NCBI GenBank assembly: GCA_030685235.1
Contig: MU839288.1
Location: forward strand, 1 to 43,603
Length of the DNA: 43,603 nucleotides
Origin: Copromyces sp. CBS 386.78
Lineage: Eukaryota > Ascomycota > Sordariomycetes > Sordariales > Sordariaceae
Direction: 5' to 3'
The number at the start of each line of letters is the position of its first letter. The stretch's first letter is position 1. Below, piece by piece: positions 10,687-22,443 of the stretch. A program made the translations under genes and the position numbers. Below the pieces are notes generated by a model that was given only the letters and a program-made list of their open reading frames with translations, did no database searches and had not been told where the DNA came from.

Positions 10687-13502
10687 ATGGCAGGCCGAAA
10701 ACGCAATGCGCCCGGTGCGTCAACCACCAGCACCTCCCGAACCACTCGCGCCAGCACAGCTTCGCGGAGAGCGGCGTCCGCCCGTAGCGCAGTTCCCGAT
10801 GTTTATCGAGAAATGGTGTCTGAGGCACGGCGCATGGTTGTTACCGAAGATGCCCCGGAAGTTACAACGCCAGAGAGGCCGCTCAAGAGGAGAAGGCCCG
10901 GAGAGAGACCTACGCCAAAGGCTGAGACGAAGCCAGTCGCACAAACTGTAATACCGGAACCCATGAAGACGGGCCACGAGAACGAAGAAGAAGACGATGA
11001 CGACGACGAAGACCTTGAATTTGAAGATGTCGAACTACCACAACCCACCGTACAAACCATTACCAGAGACTCGGACGATGAAGACGATGAAGAGCTGGAG
11101 TTGGAGGGTATCGTATTCGACTCCCAAGGCGCATTCTCCTCGGCTATAGCAGGCCATGTTCAGCTGGACCTGAACTTAAGCGCCCAGAAAGCAGCCATGA
11201 CACCCCAGCGACGAGCGATAGAACGGCGAAAAGCACTAAGCAAATCCGAGAAAGAAATACGACGGGAGATACATAAAGTCCATCTCCTTTGTCTCCTTGC
11301 ACATGTGGAGCGGAGGAACAAATGGTGTAACAGCCCCAAAGTCCAGGAAGCTCTGAGGCCGCTCTTGACAGACAAGATGCGAAAGTCGTTGATACCCAGA
11401 GCGAGTTTAAACCAGTACGGGCGAACAGAGTCGCTTAAGGCGGGATTGCAGGAGACGAGCACCATGTTCAAGACCAAGTTTCAGATCACGGAGCGGGGAT
11501 TACGGCGAGCGTTGTGGGCCGAAGACGAAGAACAGTTGAAAAATGTAGATGGCTATTTACTTTCTCTTTCCATCCTGCGTTACTTTCTGTGGCTGAGCCG
11601 CTGGCTAATACGCCTTTTCTCGTGCAGTACCATCTCCCAGATGACCTCGAAACCGTGCGATCCAAAGACGACTTCCTTGCAGCCGCCAAATCGCTTTCCG
11701 GCTCTCGTGATGTTGGGGCTCAGCTCTTCTGTACACTCCTTCGTTCCATTGGCGTCCAAGCCCGCCTCGTGTGCTCTCTCCAGCCACTCTCTTGCGTCCC
11801 AGGGGCTCCTACAATGCCCAAACAACGAAAAACGAAATCCCTAGATGCCTCAAAAGGACCATCAGCAGCCGATCGCTATGCCGCCGCCATGACCAAGTAC
11901 GAAAACATAACCACCACGCCAGACCCAACAAAACCCTCATTCCTGTCATCAGCCCGAAGTCGACTCGGACATCCAAACGCAACAGCCTACAACGTTCCAT
12001 CCATGACCGCTCCTCCACCAGCCCCGTTTCCGTCCAAAGTCCCTAAAGCGAAAACAATAAAAGGCGAATCCCCCTACCCCATCTACTGGGTCGAAGTCCT
12101 CGACGTCGCTCAGCAAAAATGGCACCCCGTCGACCCCCTCGTCACTTGTACTCAATGGCGCCCGCGCGCTCTCGAGCCCCCAGCCTCCGACAAAGAAAAC
12201 TCCCTGACCTACGCCATCGCCTTCGACGCCGACGGCTTCGCACGTGACGTCACCCGCCGCTACGCCAAAGCGTACAACTCCAAAACCAAGCGGCAGCGCA
12301 TCGACGGCCCTATTTCCCCCACGGTGCCCTCATCGGGGATCAACACAGGCGAGCGCTGGCTCCGCCGCGTTTTCTTGAGGAACTTCACATCTCCCGATTT
12401 TCCCACCGATCTGGACCAGATCGAACTGCAAGAACTCGCCGCGCTGGAAGGCGCGGAGCCGATGCCAAGGAATGTCCAGGATTTTAAGGACCACCCCGTT
12501 TACGCGCTCGAGAGACATTTGAGGAGAAACGAAGTGCTGGTGCCAGGGGCACAGTCGACGGGGACGGTCTCAGCAGGGTCCAAAGCACCTGTTGAGCGCA
12601 TCTACCGCCGGAAAGATGTCGTCGTTGCTCGGTCGCGCGAGAAATGGTTCCGACTTGGTCGCGTAGTCAAGGCGGGTGAAGAGCCGGTGACGGTCCTTCC
12701 TCCTAAAAGGAAACGGACGTCAAAGTTTGGTGGGGAGAGAATTTCTTCCACCCTTGTTTCCGGTGATGACGACGACGATGAAGGGGAAGAAGATGAAGAA
12801 GAAGAAGAAGAGCGGGACCTATTCGCCGATTACTCCCTCGCCAAAGCAGGCGGTACACCACTTTACACACCACAGCAAACCGATCTTTACGTCCCCCCAC
12901 CCGTTTCCAAGTCAGGTAAAATCCCACGAAACAAATTTGGGAATGTAGAGGTTTACGTCCCCTCCATGGTTCCCGCCGGCGGAGCACACGTCCCGCACGA
13001 AAGAGCGGCGCAGGCGGCGCATATATTGGGTGTAGACTACGCGCCTGCGTTGACGGGGTTTGAGTGGAAGGGAAGGAAAGGGACGGCGAGGATTCTGGGT
13101 GTGGTGGTTCCGAAAGGGGCAGAGGAGGCGGTGAGGGCGGTGATTTCGGGACTTCAGGATATGGAAGAGGAGGAGAGAGAGGAGAGGAGACGGGTGGAAG
13201 TTTGGAGGATGTGGAGGGTTATGTTGAGGGGGTTGAGGATTAGGGAGAGGGTGTTTCGGGGTGTTGAGGATGAGGAGGGTGAGGGAGGGGAGGAGGCGGG
13301 TGAGAAGGAGGTTGGAGATAGGGTGGACGAAGGGGAAAATGGAAGGGAAAAGAAGGATAAAGGGAAGGGCAAGGCGAAGGCAAAAGAGACAGAGGAGGAA
13401 CAGTTTGATAGGGAGATGGCGGATGCGCCGAGTGATGTGTCGGAGGAGTTTTATATGGATATGGATGATGGCGAAGGGGGTGGTGGGTTTTTGATTGAGT
13501 AG
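10687..13502 (+). CDS. rad4: Rad4/XPC-family DNA damage recognition protein
   Basis: Exons 10687-11544 and 11628-13502 (83-bp intron, gtagat...gtgcag, CTAAT branch site) give about 910 residues. Rad4/XPC binds helix-distorting lesions and starts global-genome nucleotide excision repair with a Rad23 partner in the nucleus. A Ser/Arg-rich N-tail and acidic runs (about 98-145) precede the transglutaminase-fold domain; GSRDVGAQLFCTLLRSIGVQ and 'YPIYWVEVLDVAQQKWHPVD' are its typical strands. The beta-hairpin domains follow: BHD1 from about 566 (VQDFKDHPVYALERHL), BHD2 about 605-650, BHD3 about 684-765 (LYTPQQTDLYVPP, GNVEVYVPSMVPAGG). An acidic linker separates BHD2 and BHD3. The C-terminus is Glu/Lys-rich. 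Normal domain order and length; convergent with the Cys/His gene ending at 13709. Confidence 0.93.
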
Positions 13503-13708
13503 ACTTTGCATACACTGAGCTGTAAGTCTTTTCCTGTCAAGCTCATTAACAAAGTAACGCGGATAAATGGTTTATATTTCAGTCGCTACGAAACCCCTCC
13601 TTTCCCACACTTGTTTTGCCTCTCTCGTCTATTCCTCCTATCTCCATCCCTCATGTACATTCCGCTACCTAGCTCCTCCTCGCCCTGCCTTTGTCCCTAT
13701 CATGTTCA

Positions 13709-14158
13709 TCACCTACCCGTAGGTGTGATGTTAGCCTTGAAGAGGCCTGATTTACCTATACCCACCAACCTCTGCCGGGTATGTTTCTTCTTCTTCTCCT
13801 CCTCCACTGCTCCATTCCCAACTACCTTGCCAGGGGCATCCTCAGCCCGCTCTTTTCTCCACGACTCCATTAGCCGTCCGTCCGGATTGTCGTTGTTTTT
13901 GGCTTCTGCACGGGTGGTGTTACTGTTGTTATTTCTGGCTCCTGCGCGAAGGGCGCTGTGGTTGGTTTTGGATTCCTCCCAACAGTCCAGACAAAGACTG
14001 GTGTGCCGACGGACTATGTTCATCGGGTTGTAGCTCGCGTTGATGCCCTCGCATAGTGGGGTCCTGTTTTCAGTGAGCTTGGAGTAATCAGCGCATAAGT
14101 TCATGCCGGCGAAGATGCTGTGTCCACAGCGGTAGGTTTCGATGTTGTTTCCGCACAT
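13709..14158 (-). CDS. Small Cys/His 'MC-CGH' family protein, member A
   Basis: Single exon, 149 residues, read from the ATG at 14158. That start is chosen because two other window genes also begin Met-Cys (M-C-G-N in the 15598 gene, M-C-Q-Q in the 27579 gene). An in-frame ATG at 14239 would add 27 residues. Potential metal ligands are Cys2, Cys11, His13 (in CGH), Cys22, Cys36 and a CLDC pair (Cys56, Cys59). A DNPDGR motif (about 90-95) matches NPE[GA]R in the other two. The C-terminal half is Lys/Glu-rich and probably disordered. No signal peptide or membrane segment. I recall similar uncharacterised proteins in filamentous ascomycetes but no function. Zinc binding is inferred from ligand spacing. 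Confidence 0.7.
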   Translation of the reverse strand: MCGNNIETYRCGHSIFAGMNLCADYSKLTENRTPLCEGINASYNPMNIVRRHTSLCLDCWEESKTNHSALRAGARNNNSNTTRAEAKNNDNPDGRLMESWRKERAEDAPGKVVGNGAVEEEKKKKHTRQRLVGIGKSGLFKANITPTGR

Positions 14159-14833
14159 TTTTGTCGCTGGTGAGAGAGGGGATGGTATGTCGGTGACGTT
14201 GATAGCTTGGAGAGAAACGGTCTGGTGGTGGTCAATCATGATATATCTTCATGTCGATCGATGTCTGACTCCTCATTGTTTGTCGTGCTTACGGTGCATA
14301 TTGGTTTGGTAAAGTATCGGTGGACGGAGTGTTTGGTTTTGACTCTTATACCTAGAGGTACCATTTACGTATTTAATCGAGCTGGTTTTGTCTTTCACAA
14401 ATGCCATTCCCTTCGCCTTTTTCTTAGATTATCTCACCACCAAACAATTTGCCTTCTTCTTCCAGTCCTCTTTGCGATAGCTCCCCTAATGACTTTATAC
14501 AAGTTGGCTTTCTCGCCCAGCGGTGCCGAGTACCTTGCTGCTGAATAGTTGAAAGCAGCAAAAATTCTCATTACACCAGGCGATGATGGTTATCTGACTA
14601 CCTACTTTCTGTTTGCGCTTATCACCAGTCTAGTTGTTTCTCCAGGAAACACCATGTACCACCGGCATCCTACCTATCCATCCTTCTGTTCTGTGCTGAA
14701 CGCAGTCGCGCGATGGCTCAGCCAGTCATTCCCTACACTCTCACAAATTTCAAACTGCTACCAACCACAACCAAACTCATTCATTCCCAAACAAAAGCGC
14801 ATGCATCGTAGCCACGTCATCGTCGGTAAACTC
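14159..14833. other. Intergenic between the two Cys/His genes
   Basis: This is upstream of member A and downstream of member B, both on the minus strand. I see no gene or clear regulatory motif. Open frames on the plus strand are hydrophobic shadows. Confidence 0.5.
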
Positions 14834-15598
14834 CTAGTTACCCTCGTTATTGTCCTCGTCCTCGTTCTTGTCTTGCTCTCCTCCTTCTTCTTCTTCTTCT
14901 TCTTCTTCTTCTTCTTCTTCTTCTTCTTCTTCTTCTTCTTCTTCTTCTTCTTCTTCTTCTTCTTCTTCTACCTTTCTCCTCTTCCTCTGTTCCTCTGCTT
15001 CATTCTCCTGCTCAAGTGGAGACGCAAACCTCACTCTTTTCCTTGTTTTGGTAACCGACAACGGGGCGTTTCTTTTCTCGTCGTGGTCGCTTTCGTCTTC
15101 GTCGTTATCTTCGTCTTCTCCGTCGTCCTCTTCGTCTTCCTCGTCTTTGTCCTCGTCCTTCCCTTGCTCTCCTTGAGCTTCCAACATCACCTTCTCCCCC
15201 CTTTCCTTCGCTCTTTTCTTATACGTTGTTCTTCTCTCGGCTAGCGCTGCAGCCCTTTCCTCCTTCTGTTTCTTCATCTTGGCAAGTTCTTCCTCCTTTG
15301 CCTTTTCTTTTTTCTCTTGCTGTTCCTTGAAATCCCTTGCCTCCTTTTCCATCGCCGCAGCTCGCTCTCGGGCCTCCTTCCTGGACGGATCGTTTTCCGG
15401 TAATCTGGCTTCGGGATTGGGTTGACGGGCGGCGGCGTGGCAGCCTTCGTAAGGCGTATTCAACGGGGGGAGCGTAATGTCCATCCCTTTGCTCGGATCG
15501 GGACCGAGGCAGGTTGTTCCAAATCCTTTGCACATGTTGAGACCGACGATTCCTGAGTGGCCGCATGGGGCATGGGCCTGGTAGTAGTTCCCACACAT
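14834..15598 (-). CDS. Cys/His 'MC-CGH' family protein with poly-Glu tail, member B
   Basis: Single exon, 254 residues. The N-terminal module begins Met-Cys-Gly-Asn and has Cys2, Cys12, His14 (CGH), Cys23 and Cys30, then GCHA where the other members have CxxC. So this copy keeps only part of the ligand set. PNPEAR (about 61-66) is the family's NPxxR signature. After it comes a long charged coiled-coil-like stretch (KEARERAAAMEKEARDFKEQ and on to about 140), an acidic Asp/Glu block, a basic KTRKRVRF patch, and about 30 glutamates in a row encoded by a perfect GAA run. The acidic-basic tail looks like a nuclear or chaperone-type tail. The function is unknown. Confidence 0.7.
   Translation of the reverse strand: MCGNYYQAHAPCGHSGIVGLNMCKGFGTTCLGPDPSKGMDITLPPLNTPYEGCHAAARQPNPEARLPENDPSRKEARERAAAMEKEARDFKEQQEKKEKAKEEELAKMKKQKEERAAALAERRTTYKKRAKERGEKVMLEAQGEQGKDEDKDEEDEEDDGEDEDNDEDESDHDEKRNAPLSVTKTRKRVRFASPLEQENEAEEQRKRRKVEEEEEEEEEEEEEEEEEEEEEEEEEEEEGGEQDKNEDEDNNEGN
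14884..14969. repeat. Perfect (CTT)n / (GAA)n microsatellite
   Basis: An uninterrupted run of CTT on the plus strand (GAA on the coding minus strand), 86 bp, about 28 units. It lies inside the coding region of the Cys/His protein B and encodes part of its poly-Glu tract. Because the unit is a triplet, length changes keep the reading frame. Confidence 0.95.
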
Positions 15599-16609
15599 TG
15601 TTTCCGTTATTTTTTTTATTTTTATATTGGCAGGATATGGATGCCGGGAATAGATGCTGTGTCATAAAATGTGTGTTTCAATGTATCTAGTCCCTGTGAG
15701 GATACGTGCCCGGAAGGGAAGCCGAAGTCGGTTATACTATTAAGTCTTAGATACGTTAGCGCTCGCTCGGTTTTGTTATTTTTATTGTGTGTGTGAGAGT
15801 CGAATTGAAAGTACCTACGGCAGATATTAATGATAATCCTTTGATGCTTTTCTTTAAGTCAGTGATGTTCACTTCGGACAAGAATTTAGAAAGAATCCGG
15901 CGGACGTACCTGTCTCGTATGGTACAATATACAATCTTAATCTTCTCATTGAACCTGCCAGGTTGATGTTGCCCCAATACAAGTGTTTCACCAGTAGTTC
16001 CTTCCTCTTCTCCGTGATAAGTCCTGTTGAAGCAGCTAGGGTAATCAAAACGCAAATTTCATCACGGCAGTAACAAACGTGAAGTTGAGACCCATTGTAT
16101 ACATCCATTTAACTCTTCTCACAGCGGAGTTGCCGGCCTGCCACTCTTTAAATGCGAAGCTTCAAGTATGTCTGGTTGAGCTAACAACTGTCGTACGTAA
16201 GCTCATACTCAGGAAACATCTGCTGCTCTTTCCTTGGCAGTCCTGTTGCCCCAGTACTCCCTCTCTCTTTTCCTTGGTACCTCCACCGTGACTGCCCTCT
16301 TCCTTGGTCAGTAATCTCCCTTCCCTTTCTCACCAGGCGCTTGAGGTTTTCCCGAGGGCAAACGAGGTATCTGTGCCTCACAAAATAAACCCACTTTCAC
16401 GGGCGGTACTTCACGCTTAACGACTATGATCTCTGGGAAATCGCCTAGGATTGCGTTGACATATCTAAGCAAATTTCCCACACCATCACCGCCTCTCAAC
16501 TAGGACAACAACACAATCAAGTCCCACACGACGCAACGTACGTTTGTTATTATGCGACCGAAAAGACATATATCTGGCCTCGTATTGTATTGTACATTTT
16601 GTTCTTCAT
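15599..16609. other. Intergenic, no gene seen
   Basis: This lies upstream of the Cys/His gene B and 3' of the ZIP transporter, both on the minus strand. An A-rich leader (ATAAAAATAAAAAAAATAAC) directly precedes the ATG at 15598. I find no supported coding region. Confidence 0.5.
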
Positions 16610-18355
16610 TCAAGCAAACGCTCCAACGATGGACATACCGGCAGCTGTAGTATTGAATGTGTGAGCCTCTTTCCAGATAATACCAATAACTGTTTCAAGG
16701 GAAGACAAAAGATCAAGTACTCACCGCCGAGAAGAACAAAGATAAAGGCAGTGATCTTGTCCTTCTTAGTCATGATCTTCTGCGCCTCCTCGGACAAGAA
16801 GTCCTCAGCCAGGAGATCGACCAAAGAAGCGTAAAGGAGGAGGCCGGATGAGCTGTTTTCGTTTGCTGTCAGTCTTTACACCCATCGCCACTGCCTTCGA
16901 CATTTTATAATGACAACGGAAAGGGTTGATAAAGAAATGAAAAAAACTCACATAGCATTGAACACTCCCACAATAATTAACCCAAACGCGCTGTTGGGAT
17001 CATACGAGCTCCTCGCCAGCAGTCCAATAGCCTGGCCGATGGGCGCAGTAGTACCGAACGCCACCACGAGGAGCCAAGGGCGGGGACTTCCCTGACGGTA
17101 GGGGACAGCAGCGATACGGGAACCGAGGCCAAGACCCTCAAACATCTGGTGGAACAAGATGGCGATCAACAGGATGGTGAAACCTTCAATGGTGATGCTA
17201 ACCGTCATGCCGACGAAGACGGAGTGGAACAGGATACCGCCCTCGAGCAGGGTGATGTTGAGGGACATCTTCTTGTATTCGAGCGGGTGAACGGGCTCGC
17301 CGGTTTCGACGTCGCGGTAGGGGGACTCCGCGAGGGAAGCGGGGACAAGGGACTTGCGGTCTTCAACATGGGAGCTGGAAGAGTCGAGTTCGGTGAGGGA
17401 AGCTTGTTGCCGGTTGGCAGTGGCCTTGATTATGTTGACCAGCTCCAGGCGTTGACGGACATATTGCTCGTAAAACACGATGAACCAAGGAGGCATTTCG
17501 GACCTAGGGCTGACTTGTTCATAATGACCATCGTCATCGGAATGATTAGCAAAGGGGTTCCTAGGAGGGTTTGGTATGTACGCCTTGCGGCGAACTCTCT
17601 CTGCGTACAGTTCTTGGGCCATCATCTTCTCGTAGTCGCTATCCTCGGCGGAAGACTCGAAGAGGGTATCGTCTGTGTTGGTCCTGCGGTGCTGTGGCCG
17701 AGCGGCACCGTGATCGTGAGCCTGGGCAGCGGCAAGGGCATTGCCGCCGTGATTGTGGTTGTCAAATCCGGTGGGACCTCCGTGGGAGTGGCCTCCGGTC
17801 TTGTTGTTAAGCCACATCTCGACGACGAACAGGATGAACATTGAGCCCATCATTATGACGCCTGGCATGGCCGGGTATTGTTTCGTGAACAAATCCGGAA
17901 GGCATGGGTCCATCAGGTTACCGAAGGCCGTTGGGAGTAGCTGTAAGTTTGTAAGTCAGGTTAGTCATTGCTATTCTTTTCTGTTCATATCTTGGTTTAA
18001 GGAGTGACTTACATGTACAAAGGCGGTCGCGATCAAGACGCCAGTTCCAAAGTGCTTGCATAAGAAGAAGACCTTCGTTGGCACCTTCACCCAAGACACT
18101 TTCTTGGCCACGACTGGAAATCCGGCTCCGAGAATGGAGAATAGCAAGACCAAAACTGGTTTATATCATCAGCTCAGATCCCCTTTGGAAGTAATCATGG
18201 CCCATGGCTCGCACCATGTTGAACTTACACAACCCCGCAACGTGAAGACCGAGATCGTATTCGCCGACTTCTTTGCCGCCACCACACTGTGGCTTTCCGC
18301 TGCTCATAATGTTCATACCGGCATCCGGCACCGGGCTGGTTTGTGGCGAAGACAT
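16610..18355 (-). CDS. ZIP-family zinc/iron transporter
   Basis: Five exons on the minus strand (18355-18229, 18155-18013, 17940-16952, 16852-16725, 16644-16610), introns of 73, 72, 99 and 80 bp; the sum is in frame and gives 473 residues. ZIP proteins carry Zn2+ (or Fe2+) into the cytosol from outside or from organelles. Visible: N-terminal helices with HVAGLFLVLLFSILGAGFP and CKHFGTGVLIATAFVHLLP (His90); a long cytosolic loop (about 139-315) that starts His-rich (GHSHGG, NHNHGG, HDHG); then the metal-site helices HSVFVG (His329) and HQMFEG (His354). The C-terminus ends in GAAGMSIVGAFA with no long tail. The loop is longer than in yeast Zrt1/2. Metal identity cannot be settled by sequence; zinc is most likely. 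Divergent from the CDF gene at 20432. Confidence 0.92.
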
Positions 18356-20431
18356 TTTGATATGGATTAGGCACCTGGCCCTTATGTTAAAACTAAAGGA
18401 AACAAACAAATAAACAAACAAGAGACAGTGAGAGAACGAAGTGAATGCGACACCGTCCAGCGGGTGTTTAAAGAAAGGAAGAAAACAAAGGGATAGTAAC
18501 CTCCAAAGACTCGAGTATGTAGGAGTGGAGGGAAGGAAAAGGGGGAAAAGAGTAGAAAACGAAACAAGTGAGCGAAGGAGAGAATGGAAGTGGCACAGCC
18601 AGTATAAGTCCTCCTGAGGACAATCACCTTTACAGAAATAACACCACTACACAACGGAAGAGCCAAGATCCAAAAGCCCTGGGCAAAGCTAGAAGAAGAT
18701 TCTTTCTTATAGCATGACTCTCTCACGGTCATTCCGAGACGGGTACTGCCAGCCAGGCAGGAGTTGCCGCGAGTCGTGCAAGGACAGGTGACGAATCTAG
18801 ATCGCCAACGACTCGGATCAAGGATCTGGTGAGATCTGTAGGAAGGGGAAAGCTTGTTGACAACAAGATTTGATCCACTTGGAGAGCCTCCGCTCGTTGA
18901 CGAGTATCATCTTCATCACCATCTACATTTTCGGTTTCTTACATCACTGACATCATATTTTGTGGTATTCAGCGACTATCAGTGAACCGCCAAGTGTGAT
19001 TCTGCGTCAAGAGAGGCAAATATTGGCGGACTGCCTTACAGCCTCCAGACAATAGCAGCGGTTACTAGTGTTCGCATGATCTTGAGAGCTTCATAACAAG
19101 CTTCAAGTAATCTTAGCGAAACTCGCGAGATCTCTTGGGTAGTCTTCATTATTTCTGGATAAGCTTTCTTGTGCTTAAGGCGCCAAGGCCTTATAGAAGC
19201 GCATATTGGCTTCCGTAAGGTACTCTACCCTTGATGTCAGCTCTGAATTTCTTTTGACTTGTGGATGTCGGCTTGTCGACCCTGTGACTACTTCCTACTT
19301 TGGGCAATGGGTGTAGGCGCGAACCTCAGAAGGGGTTTCAAGGCGTTGACAACGATACACCGTGAGTGAAACAGACTCCCCTGGCTGGTGTAGCAGACAT
19401 CGGCGGCGAGATCTGCCGACAGTCGCCTTGTGTTTGCGAACATCCCGGCGCTTTCTCTCGACTTCGAGGCAATGTCACAATGAGCAGGGGTGGATTGCCG
19501 GTTACAGCAGGGATCTCAACGGCCGTGCTTCAATCGTGGGGAAGTGAAAGGTTAAACAAACGACGGGGCTGAAGTATCAAAGAGAAACATGTCGCTGAAG
19601 CGAATGAAGATCCGCGGTGTCGCTTAAAACCAGAGGCGGCTCTGTTCAAGGATTGAAGGTGTCTTCGTTGGTTGCGATCCTTGACATTGGTGGTCGTTGT
19701 GCAATTCTGTGACGTCTTGGCGTCCCCGGACCGTTGATCGACCAACATTGCGTAACACTTTATTTGCGGCTCTTTTCTTTCCGGTCTAACCAAACAACGA
19801 TACCCATTGTAACGCCAAGGGTCTGCCTGTTTCTGTACCAGACTTCAACGGCCGCTTTGACCCCGGATGTTATCACGAGTTCACGACGTCTTCAGGGTCA
19901 ACTACCCCCAAATGCATGGAATTCGCCTTGGCAAGTCTAGAACCACATATGGAGGTCTGTGCCAACGGGAGAATGTTCATCTCAACACCACCCCAGCCCC
20001 CCAAACTTCCTTTTGTAGATTGGCGAACCATGAACAGCCCAGCTTAGGTTCCCTTCTGTGCCGAAAATTCGAATCCTTATCACAGCTGCATTCATGGGCC
20101 GTAATTGGACGGTAGGAAGGTCCCATGGAGGTTCTCGAAGCTGAAAAGTTGGTAGCAAGCTGAATGCTTGGATGAGGGGTGACAAGTTGGGTCCTAGAGG
20201 CTACCCCTAGATGCCTCCTTAGAGGTAGGGAGGTGAGGGCTGCTGATAAGGTATAGTGTGGTAGCATTTGTCGACGAGGGCGATTTGCTTAGGCAGCCAT
20301 TGTATAGTTGAAGCTTGTATATTAGTTTGACTGTCCGCTGCGTTTGAAGCTCTCGACAATCCTTTCCCTCATCAGTGGCCGGTCGCAGTTGCCCTCTTTG
20401 AAGTTTGCCAAAACCCCAACCGCCTTTCTCA
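18356..20431. promoter_or_regulatory. 2.1-kb region between divergent metal transporters
   Basis: This single stretch separates the start of the ZIP transporter (minus) and of the CDF transporter (plus), so it must hold both promoters. I see no open frame with a credible product. I looked for a yeast-type zinc-responsive palindrome (ACCTTNAAGGT) and found none in it. Confidence 0.5.
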
Positions 20432-21846
20432 ATGACTGATGTCGAGTCTTCGGGCCCTCAACGGGCACCAGGTAGGTTGACACTTGGTTGCTGGCCGTTC
20501 AAGAGACTAACACTGGACAACAGTTCCTGCTGCACAGGGTACCCCAGTCGCACTGGTTGCGACGGGCCCTTCGCCGCCGGTGGCGTCTGATCTTGTTCAA
20601 GATAACGCCGTGGTGGTCGGTGATGCTCTCGGAACGAACAAGGACCAAGGGGTAACCTCGGCGCTCCCTACCGTGCAGGACAGCACGACATCTGACTTTG
20701 ACCTGGCGGATCCGATGAACTTTGGACGTCATCGGCGAGACAACATCAGCAACAAGCAGATGAAAGTTGAGCATCCTGAAGGAAACAAGAGAAAGCTCAA
20801 GAAGTACTACAGCCGGCAAAATAAGCTGATCAACCAGTTCTTGGGAGCTGAGGATGAAGAGCGAAACACGGTGGAAGAAGATGCGCGGTATAAGCCGAAG
20901 ATCAAGTTTGCGGTGAAGGCATCGTTCGTCGTCAACTTTTTTCTCTTTGTCATCCAGATGTATGCGGCTATATCGACGGGATCGCTTTCGGTATGTTTAC
21001 TTTGCGTCGTGGACATGGCCGCTGTTGCTAAAGAGTCTTGAGCTGTTTGCGACTGCGGCGGATGCGTTTATGGACCTGGTATCGTCCTTTGTGATGCTTA
21101 TCACATCCAGACTTGCGGCCCGACCGAGCATCTACAAATTCCCAGTAGTGAGTGTTAGCATGAACATGACAGCATACCAGAAGCTCACAAAGCATAGGGG
21201 CGAAAAGGGATTGAGACGCTGGGCATCATCTTGTTTTGCGCACTGATGACCACTGTCTCGATTCAGCTTCTCGTAAGTCCGGCCTGTCCTATAGTTGCCG
21301 AGTGTAGCTGCTAAAAGTTGATAGATCGAATCCGCGCGTAACTTGGGCTCGGGGGGAGAAGACGAATCTGAGGGTCTTGATATCATTCCACTCACCTTTG
21401 TGGGTGTCGCCAGTCAGTACTAAGCATCAAAGCCAAAGGGAGTGTGGTACTAACTGGTAGCAGTCTTTGCCAAGGGCAGCTTGATGGTCTACTCGACAGT
21501 ATAAGGAGCACGACGAGCTGGTGCACTCCAAGTTCCAGCTGGACCTCAGTGCCGGGCATACCATGCTGGACAGCATTACTATGTCGAGTTGGACATTGTG
21601 ATGGACGAAGACACTCCCTTGAGAATCTCCCATGATGTTGGGCAGACGCTGCAACGGAAGCTCGAAGGGTTGGCGCTGGTCGAGAGAGCCTTTGTCCATG
21701 TGGACTATGAGCATGCCCACAACGTTCACGAAGAACACAAGCCGCTGTACGAGAAGCCGGCGCCCAAGAGGAGTCTCAAGGACATTCTCTTGTTCAGGAA
21801 GTCCGCCATGGAACAGGGAGAGGCGAATGCATCAACCGGGCGGTGA
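20432..21846 (+). CDS. CDF-family metal transporter lacking TM5-TM6
   Basis: Exons: 20432-20471, 20524-20990, 21043-21147, 21198-21272, 21325-21412, 21464-21498 and 21550-21846; introns all 50-52 bp; about 368 residues. CDF proteins export Mn, Fe or Zn from the cytosol. Visible are TM1 (KASFVVNFFLFVIQMYAAIS), TM2 with DAFMD (Asp176, Asp180; the DxxxD type typical of Mn/Fe-CDFs), KFPVGRKGIETLG, and the cytosolic C-domain RAYHAGQHYYVELDIVMDED to FVHVDYEH. Between MVYST and CRAYHAG about 80 residues usual for the family, with the second metal motif in TM5, are absent. The last 'intron' (21499-21549) is a coding-like 51-bp piece without a clear branch site. Read through, it gives an immediate stop (TAA at 21502). 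This is either a truncated protein or a decaying gene. Confidence 0.7.
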
Positions 21847-22443
21847 CATGCGGCGGAGAGTCCAAGCGCAAATAGGTTTGGATTTTTTTGAATGAACAAT
21901 AGAGAGACCAAAGTCGAAAAGGCTTCCATTTGAAGGGCTTGGGTATTGTGATCAAAGTGATACGAAAATGGGAAAAGTCGGTGCTGTGTGTGTGACACAG
22001 AAAAGGTGAGTGGTGGCGGGAAGGAGAGAATCCGTTTCTTGATGCTCGGCCGCTCCTGACACTTGAGATTTGAAAAGCAAAGTCAAATTGGCAAGTGCAG
22101 AGTTTTCATCATTGCCAGAGAGACGTTGAAGTTGAAGAAGGAAAGTGCGAGTTGTCGATTGTTGCTACCGCCAAGGGTTACGCGATGATTACATGGTACG
22201 GTAAGTTACCATTTCTCTCCCACAGAGCTGTAAATACCTTACGTAAAAGAGAAGCTTGGGCCAAGTGGTGCGTTTGCTTTGTAATCGCGTCTCCGGCAGG
22301 CAGCGCAGTTCTCATTCATCCCGTCCAGTTCACTCCACCGGCACTTCGGGAGATCGACTCTGACTTTTGAAAAAGCGAGTCCATCCGACGACAACGAAGC
22401 TACCTTTTTTTTGGTTTGCCATTGTCGGCTCTCTTTGGTCGTC
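21847..22443. other. Intergenic / COX15 upstream region
   Basis: Between the CDF gene and the COX15 ATG. No coding feature is supported. The final 100 bp are likely the COX15 5' leader. Confidence 0.5.

Noticed and set aside
13154..13515. Minus-strand Pro/Ser/His-rich frames opposite the 3' end of rad4
   Set aside because: Shadows of the Glu/Arg-rich C-terminal coding sequence of rad4.
14850..15244. Plus-strand frames encoding long poly-Ser or poly-Phe
   Set aside because: They are the antisense reading of the GAA/CTT run within the Cys/His gene B, with no other coding evidence.
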